A DNA stretch of 64,000 nucleotides from NCBI RefSeq assembly GCF_000315235.1, contig NZ_BALG01000185.1, positions 1 through 64,000 of the forward strand, read 5' to 3'. Below the pieces are notes generated by a model that saw only the letters and a list, made by a program, of their open reading frames with translations, was not told where the DNA came from and searched no databases. The stretch comes from Paenibacillus popilliae ATCC 14706 (GTDB taxonomy: Bacteria; Bacillota; Bacilli; Paenibacillales; Paenibacillaceae). This document shows, piece by piece, positions 24,510 through 34,359 of this stretch (position 1 is the stretch's first letter; every line of letters begins with the position of its first letter). Both the position numbers and the translations under genes were made by a program.

Positions 24510-25835
24510 ATGAATAAGCCGAGTGTAACCGTTATCGGTGCGGGCTTAGCCGGCAGCGAGGCGGCATGGCAGGCTGCGCAGCAGGGAGTTGCGGTGTCGC
24601 TCTATGAGATGCGGCCGGTGAAGCAGACGCCGGCCCACCATACGGGCCAGTTCGCGGAGCTGGTATGCAGCAACTCCTTGCGCGCGAACGGAATAAGCAA
24701 TGCGGTAGGCGTACTTAAGGAAGAAATGCGGCTCATGAATTCGCTAATTATGCAGGCGGCGGATCGGCATGCGGTTCCGGCCGGAGGCGCGCTGGCCGTT
24801 GATCGGGACGGATTTTCCGGGGAGATTACGCGGATGCTGAACGAGCATCCGCTCGTCGATGTCCGCAATGAGGAAGTCACGGAGATTCCGGAGGACGGAA
24901 TTACCGTCATTGCTACCGGACCATTGACATCGCCAGCATTGTCCGGCCAGATAAAGGCGCTGATGAATGAGGAATATTTTTATTTTTACGATGCGGCCGC
25001 GCCGATCGTGGAGAAGGATTCCATTGACATGAGCAAGGTGTTCCTGGCTTCCCGCTATGACAAGGGAGAAGCGGCGTATTTGAACTGCCCGATGAACGAG
25101 GAAGAGTTCAATGCGTTCTACGAGGCGCTTGTTACGGCCGAGACGGCGGAATTGAAGGAGTTCGAGGAGGAGATTTATTTCGAAGGCTGCATGCCGATCG
25201 AGGTCATGATGCGCCGCGGGAAGCAGACGGCGCTGTTCGGGCCGATGAAGCCCGTCGGGTTAATGGATCCGCGCACAGGCGAGACGCCTTATGCGGTCAT
25301 CCAGCTCCGTCAGGACAACGCCGCGGGCACGCTCTATAATATGGTCGGCTTCCAGACCCATCTCAAATGGGGCGAGCAGAAGCGGGTGTTCCGGATGATT
25401 CCGGGCCTGGAGAAAGCGGAATTTGTCCGTTACGGCGTCATGCATCGCAACACCTTCATCAATTCGCCGAAGCTGCTGGAAGCGACCTATCAATTCAAGG
25501 GCCGCCCGTCGCTTTTCTTTGCAGGGCAGATGACCGGAGTGGAGGGCTATGTCGAATCGGCCGCTTCCGGTCTGCTGGCCGGCTTGAATGCGGCCCGTTA
25601 CGCCAAAGGGATCGAACCGGTCCGGTTTCCGGAGGATACGGCACTTGGAAGCATGGCGCGCTATATTACAACGGCCGATTTCAAGCATTTCCAGCCGATG
25701 AATGCCAATTTTGGCCTCTTCCCACCGCTTGGGCAGCGGATCCGCAACAAAAAAGAGAAGAACGAAGCGCTGGCCCATCGTGCAATCCATTCCTTGCAAG
25801 CGTACCGGGACGAAGCGGGTCTGTTCAACACATAA
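24510..25835 (+). CDS. trmFO: tRNA m5U54 methyltransferase TrmFO
   Basis: A folate- and FAD-dependent enzyme that makes m5U54 in the T-loop of tRNA. The N-terminal dinucleotide-binding motif is [18 protein letters not shown], followed by [20 protein letters not shown] and NSLRANG. The C-terminal part has [20 protein letters not shown]. Length 441 residues is typical. In Bacillus subtilis a xerC-like gene (codV) separates it from hslV; here hslV follows directly. Confidence 0.97.
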   Translation: MNKPSVTVIGAGLAGSEAAWQAAQQGVAVSLYEMRPVKQTPAHHTGQFAELVCSNSLRANGISNAVGVLKEEMRLMNSLIMQAADRHAVPAGGALAVDRDGFSGEITRMLNEHPLVDVRNEEVTEIPEDGITVIATGPLTSPALSGQIKALMNEEYFYFYDAAAPIVEKDSIDMSKVFLASRYDKGEAAYLNCPMNEEEFNAFYEALVTAETAELKEFEEEIYFEGCMPIEVMMRRGKQTALFGPMKPVGLMDPRTGETPYAVIQLRQDNAAGTLYNMVGFQTHLKWGEQKRVFRMIPGLEKAEFVRYGVMHRNTFINSPKLLEATYQFKGRPSLFFAGQMTGVEGYVESAASGLLAGLNAARYAKGIEPVRFPEDTALGSMARYITTADFKHFQPMNANFGLFPPLGQRIRNKKEKNEALAHRAIHSLQAYRDEAGLFNT

Positions 25836-25849
25836 CAGCTTGTGCAGCG

Positions 25850-25891
25850 GAAAGGAAGCGGCTCGTCACGGAACGGTGCCGTTTCCTTTTC
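25850..25891 (+). terminator. Terminator between trmFO and hslV
   Basis: AAAGGAAGCGG pairs with CCGTTTCCTTT around a 17-base loop with one mismatch, and runs into TTTT. Confidence 0.7.
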
Positions 25892-25945
25892 ATTTAGGAT
25901 TGTAAAGAACTAGCCGATGAATAGAAGACAGGAGGTTGAGCTTCA

Positions 25946-26488
25946 GTGGAATATCAATTTCATGCCACGACCATCTGCGCCGTAAGACATAACGGGCAGG
26001 CTGCTATTGCAGGAGACGGTCAAGTCACCTTTGGGAACAACATGATTATGAAGCAGCATGCACGCAAGGTGCGGCGTCTGTACCGCGGCCAGGTGCTGGC
26101 GGGATTCGCCGGATCGGTCGCCGATGCGATTACGCTGTTCGAGAAATTCGAAGGCAAGCTGGAGGAGCATCATGGCAACCTGCAGCGGGCGGCTGTCGAA
26201 TTGGCGAAGGATTGGCGTCAGGATAAGGTGCTTCGCAAGCTGGAGGCGCTGATGATTGTGATGGACGCGCAGCATGTGCTTCTTATTTCGGGCGGCGGAG
26301 AAATCATTGAGCCGGATGACGAAGTGATCGCCATCGGTTCCGGCGGATCGTTCGCGCTAGCAGCGGCCCGTGCCCTCAAGCGGCATTCGACGCATCTCAG
26401 CGCCCGTGAAATGGCTGAAGCCGCCCTGCATATTGCTGCCGAAATCTGCGTATTTACGAATGATAATCTAGTTGTTGAAGAGCTGTAA
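25946..26488 (+). CDS. hslV: HslV (ClpQ) protease subunit
   Basis: Proteolytic chamber of the HslUV (ClpQY) ATP-dependent protease. The 180-residue chain starts with [20 protein letters not shown], then [12 protein letters not shown]. The family's N-terminal nucleophile is the first Thr of TTI in proteobacteria; in B. subtilis a Ser further upstream has been reported to serve, but the residue here after Met is Glu, so TTI is the more likely nucleophile. AGGAGG precedes the start. hslU follows after 41 bases. Confidence 0.95.
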   Translation: MEYQFHATTICAVRHNGQAAIAGDGQVTFGNNMIMKQHARKVRRLYRGQVLAGFAGSVADAITLFEKFEGKLEEHHGNLQRAAVELAKDWRQDKVLRKLEALMIVMDAQHVLLISGGGEIIEPDDEVIAIGSGGSFALAAARALKRHSTHLSAREMAEAALHIAAEICVFTNDNLVVEEL

Positions 26489-26529
26489 GGGAACAAGGGA
26501 GCAACGCAAGATACGGATGGAGGGATAAG

Positions 26530-27927
26530 ATGAATCAACAAGCATGGACACCGCGGCAGATTGTCACGGAACTGGATAAGTATATCGTCGGACAGAAAAT
26601 GGCCAAACGGGCCGTCGCTGTCGCGCTTCGTAACCGCTACCGGCGCAGCCTGCTGGATGAGTCGATCCAGGATGAGATCGTCCCTAAAAACATTCTTATG
26701 ATCGGACCGACGGGCGTAGGGAAGACCGAGATTGCCCGCCGTCTGGCGAAGCTCGTCAATGCTCCGTTCGTGAAGGTGGAAGCGACCAAATTCACGGAAG
26801 TGGGTTATGTCGGACGTGATGTCGAATCGATGGTCCGCGATCTAGTGGAAACGGCGATTCGCATGGTTAAGCTGGAGCGGACCGAGCAAGTCAAAGATAA
26901 AGCGGAAGAGATGGCGAATGAGCGAATCGTAGAAATATTGGCCCCAAGCTCCAAGGAAAACAAATCGCAGCGCAATCCGTTCGAAATGTTGTTCGGCCAA
27001 AACCAATCCCACGCGCAGCAGGCGGAGCCGGAGCCGGAGCCCGTATTGCAGGAAAAGCAGAGAAAGGTGCGTTTCGACCTGCTGTCAGGCAATCTGGAGA
27101 ACGAGACGATCGAGATCGACGTCGAAGACGCGGCACCGAACATGCTCGATTTCCTGTCCGGCCCGGGCAATGAGCAGATAGGCATGAACATGCAGGAAAT
27201 GTTCGGCAGCCTCATTCCGAAGCGGATGAAGAAGCGCAAGCTCACGATAAAGGAAGCAAGGAAAGTGTTGACGCAGGAAGAGGCAGCGAAGCTCATCGAC
27301 ATGGATGACGTCATTCAGGAATCGATTCACCGTGCCGAGCAGTCGGGCATCATTTTTATCGATGAGATTGACAAGATTGCCTCCAGCGGGCGCGGATCGG
27401 GGCCTGATGTGTCCCGCGAGGGCGTTCAGCGCGATATTTTGCCGATCGTAGAGGGTTCCACCATTATAACGAAGTATGGGCCCGTGAAGACGGACTACGT
27501 GCTCTTCATTGCTGCTGGAGCGTTCCATATCGCAAAGCCGTCCGATCTCATTCCCGAGCTGCAGGGACGTTTCCCGATTCGTGTCGAATTAACCAGCTTG
27601 TCGCTGAGCGACTTTGTCTCGATCCTAACGGAACCGAAAAATGCGATTACGAAGCAGTATGTCGAATTGTTGAAGACGGAAAATATCCAAATTGAGTTCA
27701 CCGATGAAGCGATACGGGAAATTGCACGCACTGCGGCCGATGTCAATCAAAACACCGAAAATATCGGAGCCCGGCGCCTACAAACCATTATGGAGAAGCT
27801 GCTGGAGGATCTGTCGTTCGAAGCGCCAGATCTAACGCTCGATCAATTCCGGATTACGCCTGAGTATGTGCGGGAGAAATTGTCCGATATCGCGCAAAAC
27901 CGGGACCTGAGTCAATATATCCTATAA
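26530..27927 (+). CDS. hslU: HslU (ClpY) unfoldase ATPase
   Basis: AAA+ partner of HslV. Walker A is [14 protein letters not shown] (about residues 58-71), Walker B is [18 protein letters not shown], and the pore loop segment [15 protein letters not shown] is present. A variable intermediate domain (about residues 135-240) is rich in Glu and Gln. The C-terminus LSQYIL is the element that docks into HslV. Length 465 is normal. In B. subtilis codY is the next gene; here it is absent and an AT-rich regulatory region follows. Confidence 0.97.
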   Translation: MNQQAWTPRQIVTELDKYIVGQKMAKRAVAVALRNRYRRSLLDESIQDEIVPKNILMIGPTGVGKTEIARRLAKLVNAPFVKVEATKFTEVGYVGRDVESMVRDLVETAIRMVKLERTEQVKDKAEEMANERIVEILAPSSKENKSQRNPFEMLFGQNQSHAQQAEPEPEPVLQEKQRKVRFDLLSGNLENETIEIDVEDAAPNMLDFLSGPGNEQIGMNMQEMFGSLIPKRMKKRKLTIKEARKVLTQEEAAKLIDMDDVIQESIHRAEQSGIIFIDEIDKIASSGRGSGPDVSREGVQRDILPIVEGSTIITKYGPVKTDYVLFIAAGAFHIAKPSDLIPELQGRFPIRVELTSLSLSDFVSILTEPKNAITKQYVELLKTENIQIEFTDEAIREIARTAADVNQNTENIGARRLQTIMEKLLEDLSFEAPDLTLDQFRITPEYVREKLSDIAQNRDLSQYIL

Positions 27928-27933
27928 AATTCA

Positions 27934-27982
27934 TGTGGATCTCCTTTTTTGGATCTGTATCCAAAAAGAAAAAGAGGATCGA
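27934..27982 (+). repeat. Imperfect hairpin just after hslU
   Basis: GATCTCCTTTTTTGGAT and ATCCAAAAAGAAAAAGAGGATC form a long imperfect stem around CTGT, starting seven bases after the hslU stop. There is no T run after it; the true terminator follows at 27995. It may protect the 3' end of the mRNA. Confidence 0.5.
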
Positions 27983-27994
27983 CAAAGTATTCAT

Positions 27995-28035
27995 AAAAAA
28001 GCCCTAACTTTTAATATAAAGATAGGGCTTTTTTC
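27995..28035 (+). terminator. Intrinsic terminator after hslVU
   Basis: AAAAAAGCCCTA pairs with TAGGGCTTTTTT around an AT-rich loop, flanked by A and T runs, so it may work in both directions. Confidence 0.9.
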
Positions 28036-28317
28036 TTATTGTCTTATAACCCAATTTTTAAGATGATAGGTATGTTGTTAATAATCTTCTTCTGTCAAAA
28101 AATGATGATTACACAACATTTTTGTTGAATAATGAGTTATATTTATCGGATTTATGGAAATTAATATCCATAGTTCGACACATTTATGCAAAATAACTTA
28201 TTTTTTTGTCGAAAAAGAAGGAGAAATGTCGCAAGCATAGAATATGTATTAAATAGAATATGTATTTATATGTGATTTTTTAATTTTTAATTTTTAACTA
28301 AACCAGGAGGGATGATT
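28036..28317 (+). promoter_or_regulatory. fla/che operon upstream region with Spo0A boxes
   Basis: A 280-base AT-rich region precedes flgB. It holds TTCGACA at 28174-28180 and TTGTCGAA at 28206-28213, two perfect 7-base Spo0A boxes (TGTCGAA) in inverted orientation. It also holds a perfect direct repeat, ATAGAATATGTATT, at 28237-28250 and 28253-28266. No near-consensus sigma-A promoter could be picked with confidence, as many TATA-like motifs occur. The features fit a regulated start of the flagellar operon. Confidence 0.55.
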
Positions 28318-28722
28318 GTGAACTTGTTGAGCGGCGTACATATGCAACGACTGGAGGGCGCGATGCAAGCTTCCACGGCTCGACAGAATGCGATCAACGC
28401 GAACGTGGCGAATGTCGATACGCCGTACTATAAACGCTCCGAAGTGCAGTTCGAATCGCTGCTTCGTGATCAGATGACAGGCGGGACTCTTGTCGGTCAC
28501 CGCACTGATTCGCGGCATTTCTATATCGGACCTTCGAACGGAGTGCCGGCTCCGCAAGTCGTGCAGGATGAGAACACGGTGATGGGAAACAATCTCAACA
28601 ATGTCGACATTGACCGGGAAATGGCGCTCCAAGCCGAAAATCAATTGAAATATTATACGCTTATTCAACAGTTGAATCATAACATCAACATGTTACGAAC
28701 CGGTATGGATGTAAGGAGGTAA
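28318..28722 (+). CDS. flgB: Flagellar rod protein FlgB
   Basis: Proximal rod protein, first gene of the fla/che operon. The 134-residue product has the axial-protein motif ANVANVDTPYYKRSEVQFES near its start. The GTG at 28318 is chosen over ATG 28312 because GGAGGG abuts the ATG but is six bases from the GTG. It is followed after three bases by flgC. Confidence 0.95.
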   Translation: MNLLSGVHMQRLEGAMQASTARQNAINANVANVDTPYYKRSEVQFESLLRDQMTGGTLVGHRTDSRHFYIGPSNGVPAPQVVQDENTVMGNNLNNVDIDREMALQAENQLKYYTLIQQLNHNINMLRTGMDVRR

Positions 28723-28725
28723 CGC

Positions 28726-29181
28726 ATGAATATTTCTAACAGCTTCAATATCAGTTCGTCCGGACTTACGGCCCAGCGCCTGAGAATGGACGTCATCTCC
28801 TCGAATATTGCGAATATGGAATCGACGCGTGCGCAATACGTCGACGGGAAGTTCGTTCCGTATACGCGCAAGGTTGTCGTCATGTCACCGACGGAGTCTT
28901 CCTTCCAGCAGTCCTTGCAGGAAGCAATGCAAGGCTCGCACAATGCTGGGGGGGTCAAGGTGGCCCAAATTAAGGAAGATACGTCAACACCGTATAAAAT
29001 CGTCTACAATCCGTCTCATCCTGACGCGGATGAGCAAGGCAATGTGTACATGCCGAATGTCGACATGATGAAGGAAATGGTTGATATGATCTCTGCCACC
29101 CGCTCTTATGAAGCGAACGTAACGGCGCTGAATGCGTCCAAATCCATGATTATGAAGGCATTGGAGATTGGCAAAAGCTAG
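28726..29181 (+). CDS. flgC: Flagellar rod protein FlgC
   Basis: Proximal rod protein of 151 residues. The N-terminal axial motif is MDVISSNIANMESTRAQ and the C-terminal one is EMVDMISATRSYEANVTALN. GTAAGGAGGTAACGC before the ATG is a strong ribosome binding site that overlaps the end of flgB. Confidence 0.97.
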   Translation: MNISNSFNISSSGLTAQRLRMDVISSNIANMESTRAQYVDGKFVPYTRKVVVMSPTESSFQQSLQEAMQGSHNAGGVKVAQIKEDTSTPYKIVYNPSHPDADEQGNVYMPNVDMMKEMVDMISATRSYEANVTALNASKSMIMKALEIGKS

Positions 29182-29232
29182 ACCAAGCCTGCTTGCTAAC
29201 AAGAGCTGTTTATTGCCACAGGGGGAAAACAA

Positions 29233-29550
29233 ATGATACAAAATACGATGATTCCATTAAGCATGACATCGCCGGCGACATTGCCGACGGCGATATCTCC
29301 AGCAACGAAAGCCGACACACCGGCTGAAGTGACCAAGGCATTCAGTCATTTTCTTACGAATGCCATTCAGCAAGTTGATGCACAAGAGAAACAAGTCCAT
29401 GAGATGGGCGACAAGTTTATATTGGGTGAAGTTGATGTCGATCAGCTACAAATTGCCTCCGAACGTGCGCTGCTCAGCCTACAACTGACGACACAAATAC
29501 GCAATAAGGTCATCGAAGCGTATCAAGATATTATGCGCATGCAAATGTAA
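29233..29550 (+). CDS. fliE: Flagellar MS-ring/rod adaptor FliE
   Basis: FliE joins the MS ring to the rod. The 105-residue protein ends with the family pattern SERALLSLQLTTQIRNKVIE followed by AYQDIMRMQM. A variable Thr/Ala/Pro-rich N-terminus precedes it. CAGGGGGAAA lies before the ATG. fliF follows after 40 bases. Confidence 0.96.
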   Translation: MIQNTMIPLSMTSPATLPTAISPATKADTPAEVTKAFSHFLTNAIQQVDAQEKQVHEMGDKFILGEVDVDQLQIASERALLSLQLTTQIRNKVIEAYQDIMRMQM

Positions 29551-29590
29551 CAGCGGTAGTATCTTACATCGTTCTGGAGGGTGACGTGAA

Positions 29591-31174
29591 GTGAATGAAA
29601 CCATTGGCCGGTATCGGGATCGAATAACCCAATACTGGAATCAATTTAGTAAGAAGCAGAAAATCCTTCTGCTGTCCACAATCGCATTTGTAATCTTGGC
29701 TGTTGCTATTTTAACGGTACAGCTGACAAAGACAGAGTATGAGCTTGCTTTTGAAAATCTAAACACCAATGATGCGGCCGGCATCATTGAATATTTGAAT
29801 TCGAACGGCATCCCGTACGAGCTTAGCGGCGACGGCACCAAAATATCCGTGCCCAGTGTCTCGGCCGCAAAAGTGAAGGTCGACATCGGGGCCCAAGGCA
29901 TCGTCAAGAACGGTTCGATTGGCTTCGAATCGTTCGGCGCCGACGGACTGATGGGCGGAATGACGGACAACGTGTTCGATGTTCGCTATAAGAACGCCCT
30001 GAACGGCGAAATCGAAAGATTGTTGCGGCTGATGAACGGTGTGCAAGACGCAAAGGTCATCATTAATCTCCCGAAGGAGACGGTCTTCGCAACACCGGAG
30101 CAGGAGCAGGCGTCGGCTTCGATTGTGTTGAAATTTAAGCCTGGATATCAGCCGAATCAGGCGGCGGTTGACGGATACTACAATCTGGTCAAGACGGCGG
30201 TTCCCAACTTGGCGGTTGACGATATTACCATTTCGAGCGATGAAGGGCCCATGTTCGCTTCCGACTCGCAAGGCGGCGCGTCCAAGAGCATCTTCGGCGA
30301 GGTGGATGAGCAGCTCAAAATCCAGCGCAAATATGAGAATGATATCCGCATGAAAATACAAGAATTTCTGGACGCCTATGTGCCTGCGGACAAAGTAAGC
30401 GTATTGGTATCCGCAAAGCTGAATTTCGATAAAGTTCAAAAATAAGAAGATCTTGTCACCCCGGTTAATACGGAGGAGATGAAAGGTATCGAAATCAGCG
30501 TTCAAGAGCTGCAGGAATCCTACAGTGGCACGGGTGCGCAAAGCGGCGGCGTCGCTGGTGTAGGAGACAGCGAAGTGCCGAATTACCCTTCCACTTCGGG
30601 AAGCGGAGATTCGTCGTCTGAGAAAAGCCAGAAAACGATCAATTATGATGTGAACCGTATCAAAAATCTGATTGAGTCTAGTCCGTATGCTGTGAAAGAT
30701 CTGACCATACACGCAGCGGTTGACGCGAATAATATGGAGCCTGCCCAAATCGATGCGATGGAAAAGGTGCTCCGTTCGATCGTCGCTGCGCAGTTAAAAG
30801 ATTCAGGTACTATATATACAGATGAAGAATTGACACAAAAAGTTTCAGTTATGACCCAAAATAGCATTAACGATGGGGGTACAGCCACTGCCAGCACGGT
30901 TCCGAACTGGGTATGGTATGGCGCGGGTGTGCTTGCATTACTTGTTGTCGCAGGCGGAATTGCCTTTGTGGTCGTTCGCCGCCGCAGACGGGCGGAAGAA
31001 ATCTATGCGGACGAACTGTCTCCGTTGCCTACTCATGTTGAGCTTCCATCCATTGATTTAGAGAATATGACAAGCGGGGATCAGGTGCGCAAGCAATTGG
31101 AAATGCTGGCAAAGAAAAAGCCGGAAGAGTTTGTAAAATTATTGCGTACGTGGCTCGTTGACGAATCGAGGTGA
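29591..31174 (+). pseudogene. fliF: MS-ring protein FliF interrupted by an in-frame TAA
   Basis: FliF forms the MS ring that founds the flagellar basal body. The 528-codon frame from 29591 to 31174 covers the whole family. It has an N-terminal transmembrane segment (ILLLSTIAFVILAVAILTV), ring-building motif domains (FENLNTNDAAGIIEYLNSNG, GVQDAKVIINLPKETVFA), a central variable part and a second membrane segment (VWYGAGVLALLVVAGGIAFV). The C-terminal FliG-binding tail is NMTSGDQVRKQLEMLAKKKP. At codon 285 (30443-30445) there is a TAA, in the segment FDKVQK-stop-EDLVTPVN, and the frame continues unbroken. The codon is one substitution away from AAA, GAA or CAA. Without readthrough the product lacks its second membrane segment and C-ring binding site. 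An ATG at 30479 could restart translation, but its RBS is too close. Confidence 0.9.
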
Positions 31175-31179
31175 GCAAC

Positions 31180-32193
31180 GTGAATAATGGAAGCGGAGGC
31201 TTGACCGGCAGACAAAAAGCGGCGATTTTACTTATCACACTCGGACCTGAGGTGTCAGCCCAAATCTTTCAGCACTTGCGGGATGAGGAAATCGAACAAT
31301 TAACATTGGAAATAGCGAATGTGCGCAAGGTGGATGCGGCGGAAAAAGAGGCGGTCATGAACGAGTTCCACCAGATCTGCGTGGCGCAGGAGTACATTTC
31401 CCAGGGTGGCATCAATTACGCCAAGGAAATTCTCGAAAAAGCGTTGGGCTCGCAGAAGGCGGGCGATATTATCAACCGCCTCACCGCTACGCTGCAGGTT
31501 AGGCCGTTCGACTTTGCGCGCAAGGCGGAAGCGTCGCAGATTTTCAACTTTATTCAGAATGAAAATGCCCAGACCATCGCCCTCGTGCTCTCTTATCTAG
31601 AGACAGATCAGGCATCGACGATTCTATCTTCCCTTCCGCAGGAAAAGCAGGCCGAGGTAGCGCGCAGAGTCGCCTTGATGGACAGTACGTCTCCGGAAGT
31701 GCTCAACCAGGTCGAGCTCATGCTGGAACAAAAGCTATCGTCGACCGTAACGCAGGATTATACAAGCGCGGGCGGAATCGATTCGGTCGTCCAAATTCTG
31801 AACGGCGTCGACCGCGGAACCGAACGCACGATTCTGGATTCCTTGGAAATTCAGGATCCGGCGCTGGCTGAAGAAATCAAGAAGAGAATGTTCGTATTTG
31901 AAGATATCGTCAGTATCGACAATCGCTCGATCCAACGGATTGTTCGGGATATTGACAATGCCGACCTGCAGCTTGCGCTCAAGGTGGCGAGCGAAGAAGT
32001 GCGCCAAGCGATCTTCCGCAACATGTCCAAGCGGATGGCCGATACGTTCAAGGATGAAATGGAGTTTATGGGACCGGTTCGGCTACGCGACGTGGAAGAG
32101 GCGCAGACGCGGATCGTGTCGACGATTCGCCGCTTAGAAGAGTCGGGTGAGATTATCATCGCTCGCGGCGGAGGAGATGATGTCGTTGTCTAA
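31180..32193 (+). CDS. fliG: Flagellar motor switch protein FliG
   Basis: FliG links the MS ring to the C ring and receives torque from the stator. The 337-residue chain has the N-terminal FliF-binding domain (LTGRQKAAILLITLGPEVSA), the middle domain (LSYLETDQASTILSSLPQEK) and the C-terminal torque domain (MFVFEDIVSIDNRSIQRIVR, FMGPVRLRDVEEAQTRIV). I chose GTG 31180; an in-frame GTG at 31171 lies inside GAGGTGAG, which is the ribosome binding site and overlaps the fliF stop. Confidence 0.97.
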   Translation: MNNGSGGLTGRQKAAILLITLGPEVSAQIFQHLRDEEIEQLTLEIANVRKVDAAEKEAVMNEFHQICVAQEYISQGGINYAKEILEKALGSQKAGDIINRLTATLQVRPFDFARKAEASQIFNFIQNENAQTIALVLSYLETDQASTILSSLPQEKQAEVARRVALMDSTSPEVLNQVELMLEQKLSSTVTQDYTSAGGIDSVVQILNGVDRGTERTILDSLEIQDPALAEEIKKRMFVFEDIVSIDNRSIQRIVRDIDNADLQLALKVASEEVRQAIFRNMSKRMADTFKDEMEFMGPVRLRDVEEAQTRIVSTIRRLEESGEIIIARGGGDDVVV

Positions 32194-33034
32194 TGTCATC
32201 AAATCGACGCAATATGTTCCGCTGGAGCAAATGAGATTAGTTGAAGCGGTGCGGCATCATCAGGAGCAGCGGATCGAGGAGGAGGCTGCGGCAACGCCGG
32301 AGCCGTTGACCCGGGAGACGCTGCTGAACCAGGATGAACAACTGGCCGAGCTGAGGCAGTCGATTCTCGATGATGCGCAATCGTTCGCTGAGGAGCATCT
32401 GCGGCAAGCGACCGAAGAGGCGGAGCGGATGAAGACAGAAGCACAGAGCCAGATCGAAGCATGGTGGGAAGAACGGCGCCAACAGGACGAGCTGTTGATT
32501 GAATCTATCCGGAGCGGGAGCAATGAGACCGGATATCAGGAAGGTATAGAGCGTGCGAAGCATGAGATTAAGGAAGCGTACGAGCGCAAAATTGCGGAAG
32601 CCGAGGCAGTGCTGCGCCAAGCCTATCAGGCGAAAGAGCAGTTAATCCAAGAGGCGGAGCCGTTCGTTGTCTCTCTCAGCTTCGCGGTTGCGGAGAAGAT
32701 CATTCAGAAGCAGTTGTCCGTCGAGAGAGAGATTGTGCTGGAACTGGCCCGCAAGACACTGTCTAGGAAGCGGGAAAGCGGAACGATCACACTTTGTGTC
32801 TCACCCGAGCAATTCGCATATGTGCATGCGGCAAGGGAAGAGCTCAGTCTGGCGGTCGATTCGCAGGCAGAACTGCAAGTTATCCCGGACTCCAGCGTGA
32901 ACGACGGGGGCTGCGTCGTCCGGTCTGCGCTCGGCAGCATCGACGCGCGAATTGACACGCAATTGGCGGAGATCAAAAAAGCGCTGATGCAACTAGCAAT
33001 ACAGCATGAGGAGCAGAGTGAGCATGACGCATGA
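32180..33034 (+). CDS. fliH: Flagellar export-apparatus stator FliH
   Basis: FliH binds FliI and controls the export ATPase. The 284-residue protein has a long glutamate/glutamine-rich coiled coil (about residues 20-150) and a C-terminal domain with PFVVSLSFAVAEKIIQKQLS. Start choice is uncertain: ATG 32180 and 32177 follow GGAGGAG very closely and TTG 32186 has better spacing. All overlap the end of fliG, implying translational coupling. Confidence 0.93.
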   Translation: MSLSNVIKSTQYVPLEQMRLVEAVRHHQEQRIEEEAAATPEPLTRETLLNQDEQLAELRQSILDDAQSFAEEHLRQATEEAERMKTEAQSQIEAWWEERRQQDELLIESIRSGSNETGYQEGIERAKHEIKEAYERKIAEAEAVLRQAYQAKEQLIQEAEPFVVSLSFAVAEKIIQKQLSVEREIVLELARKTLSRKRESGTITLCVSPEQFAYVHAAREELSLAVDSQAELQVIPDSSVNDGGCVVRSALGSIDARIDTQLAEIKKALMQLAIQHEEQSEHDA

Positions 33035-34352
33035 GGTGAAATGGAATGCGGAGAAGTATATCGACTACTTGTCGCAGATCGACCCAGTTCGCGTCAATGG
33101 GAAAGTGACGCAGGTTATAGGTCTGACGGTGGAGTCGGAAGGCCCTGATGCGAGCGTAGGAGAAGTCTGCTACATATACCCGACCAAGGGGAGCAAGCCG
33201 CTGATGGCGGAAGTTGTCGGATTCCGCGATAACAAGGTGCTTCTGATGCCGCTTGGCGAGCTGCAGGCGATAGGTCCGGGCTGTGATGTTGTCGGCACCG
33301 GGAAACCGTTGACCGTTCCGGTCGGTTCGGATCTGCTCGGCAAAGTGCTGGACGGGTTGGGACAGCCGCTTGACGGCTCCTTCCTCCCGACGAGGATGTC
33401 CACCTATTCGACGACCTCCGTTCCGTCCAACCCGCTGGCCCGGCCGCGGGTGCTGGATCCGATCGGCGTCGGCGTACGGGCGATCGACGGCCTGCTGACA
33501 ATCGGCAACGGGCAGCGTGTCGGCATATTCGCCGGCTCCGGGGTAGGGAAGAGCACCCTGCTCGGCATGATCGCCCGCAATACGGCGGCCGATGTGAATG
33601 TGATTGCCCTCATCGGCGAGCGCGGCCGTGAAGTGCTTGAGTTCATCGAGCGCGATCTCGGTCCGGAAGGGTTGGCGCGCTCGGTCGTCGTTGTCGCGAC
33701 TTCGGATCAGCCGGCGTTGGTCCGCATCAAGGGGGCGTTGATCGCGACCACGATTGCGGAATATTTCCGGGATCGCGGCATGAACGTTATGCTCATGATG
33801 GATTCGGTGACTCGTTACGCGATGGCAATGCGCGAAGTCGGACTGGCTATCGGCGAGCCTCCCGCGACACGGGGATATACGCCTTCTGTCTTCGCCAGCC
33901 TGCCGAAGCTGCTGGAGCGCTCCGGAACAGGCCCGTCAGGCTCGATTACGGCCTTTTATACGGTGCTCGTCGATGGAGACGACATGAACGAGCCGATCGC
34001 CGATGCTGTACGCGGGATTTTGGATGGTCATATCGTCCTGAACCGGAATATCGCGAACAAGGGTCATTTTCCCGCAATCGACATTCTCGCCAGTGTGAGC
34101 CGGGTGATGAAGGACATCGTGCCTCGTGAACACCAATTGGCAGCGGAGCAACTGAAGCGGCTTCTCGCCGTGTACCGTGAATCTGAGGATTTGATTAATA
34201 TCGGTGCCTATCAGCAAGGAAGCAATCCCGCCATAGATGAAGCACTTGAATTTATAGATGACATTCATGCATTTGCGAAGCAGAGAATCGATGAGAGTGC
34301 TCCTTACAACGAGACAATTGAACGATTAGTAATGCAATTTCCAGGAGGTTGA
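33024..34352 (+). CDS. fliI: Flagellum-specific ATPase FliI
   Basis: Hexameric ATPase of the type III export apparatus, related to F1-beta. Walker A is GIFAGSGVGKSTLLGMIARN, Walker B and the following segment are VMLMMDSVTRYAMAMREVGL, and GERGREVLEFIE is present. The ATG at 33024 overlaps fliH by 11 bases and follows GAGGAG. At 442 residues the length is standard. Confidence 0.97.
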   Translation: MTHEVKWNAEKYIDYLSQIDPVRVNGKVTQVIGLTVESEGPDASVGEVCYIYPTKGSKPLMAEVVGFRDNKVLLMPLGELQAIGPGCDVVGTGKPLTVPVGSDLLGKVLDGLGQPLDGSFLPTRMSTYSTTSVPSNPLARPRVLDPIGVGVRAIDGLLTIGNGQRVGIFAGSGVGKSTLLGMIARNTAADVNVIALIGERGREVLEFIERDLGPEGLARSVVVVATSDQPALVRIKGALIATTIAEYFRDRGMNVMLMMDSVTRYAMAMREVGLAIGEPPATRGYTPSVFASLPKLLERSGTGPSGSITAFYTVLVDGDDMNEPIADAVRGILDGHIVLNRNIANKGHFPAIDILASVSRVMKDIVPREHQLAAEQLKRLLAVYRESEDLINIGAYQQGSNPAIDEALEFIDDIHAFAKQRIDESAPYNETIERLVMQFPGG

Positions 34353-34359
34353 GTGACCG

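Noticed and set aside
30479-31174. Separate gene starting at ATG 30479
   Set aside because: It is in the same frame as fliF and continues FliF similarity; the GGAGG is only two bases from the ATG, so it is the distal half of an interrupted fliF.
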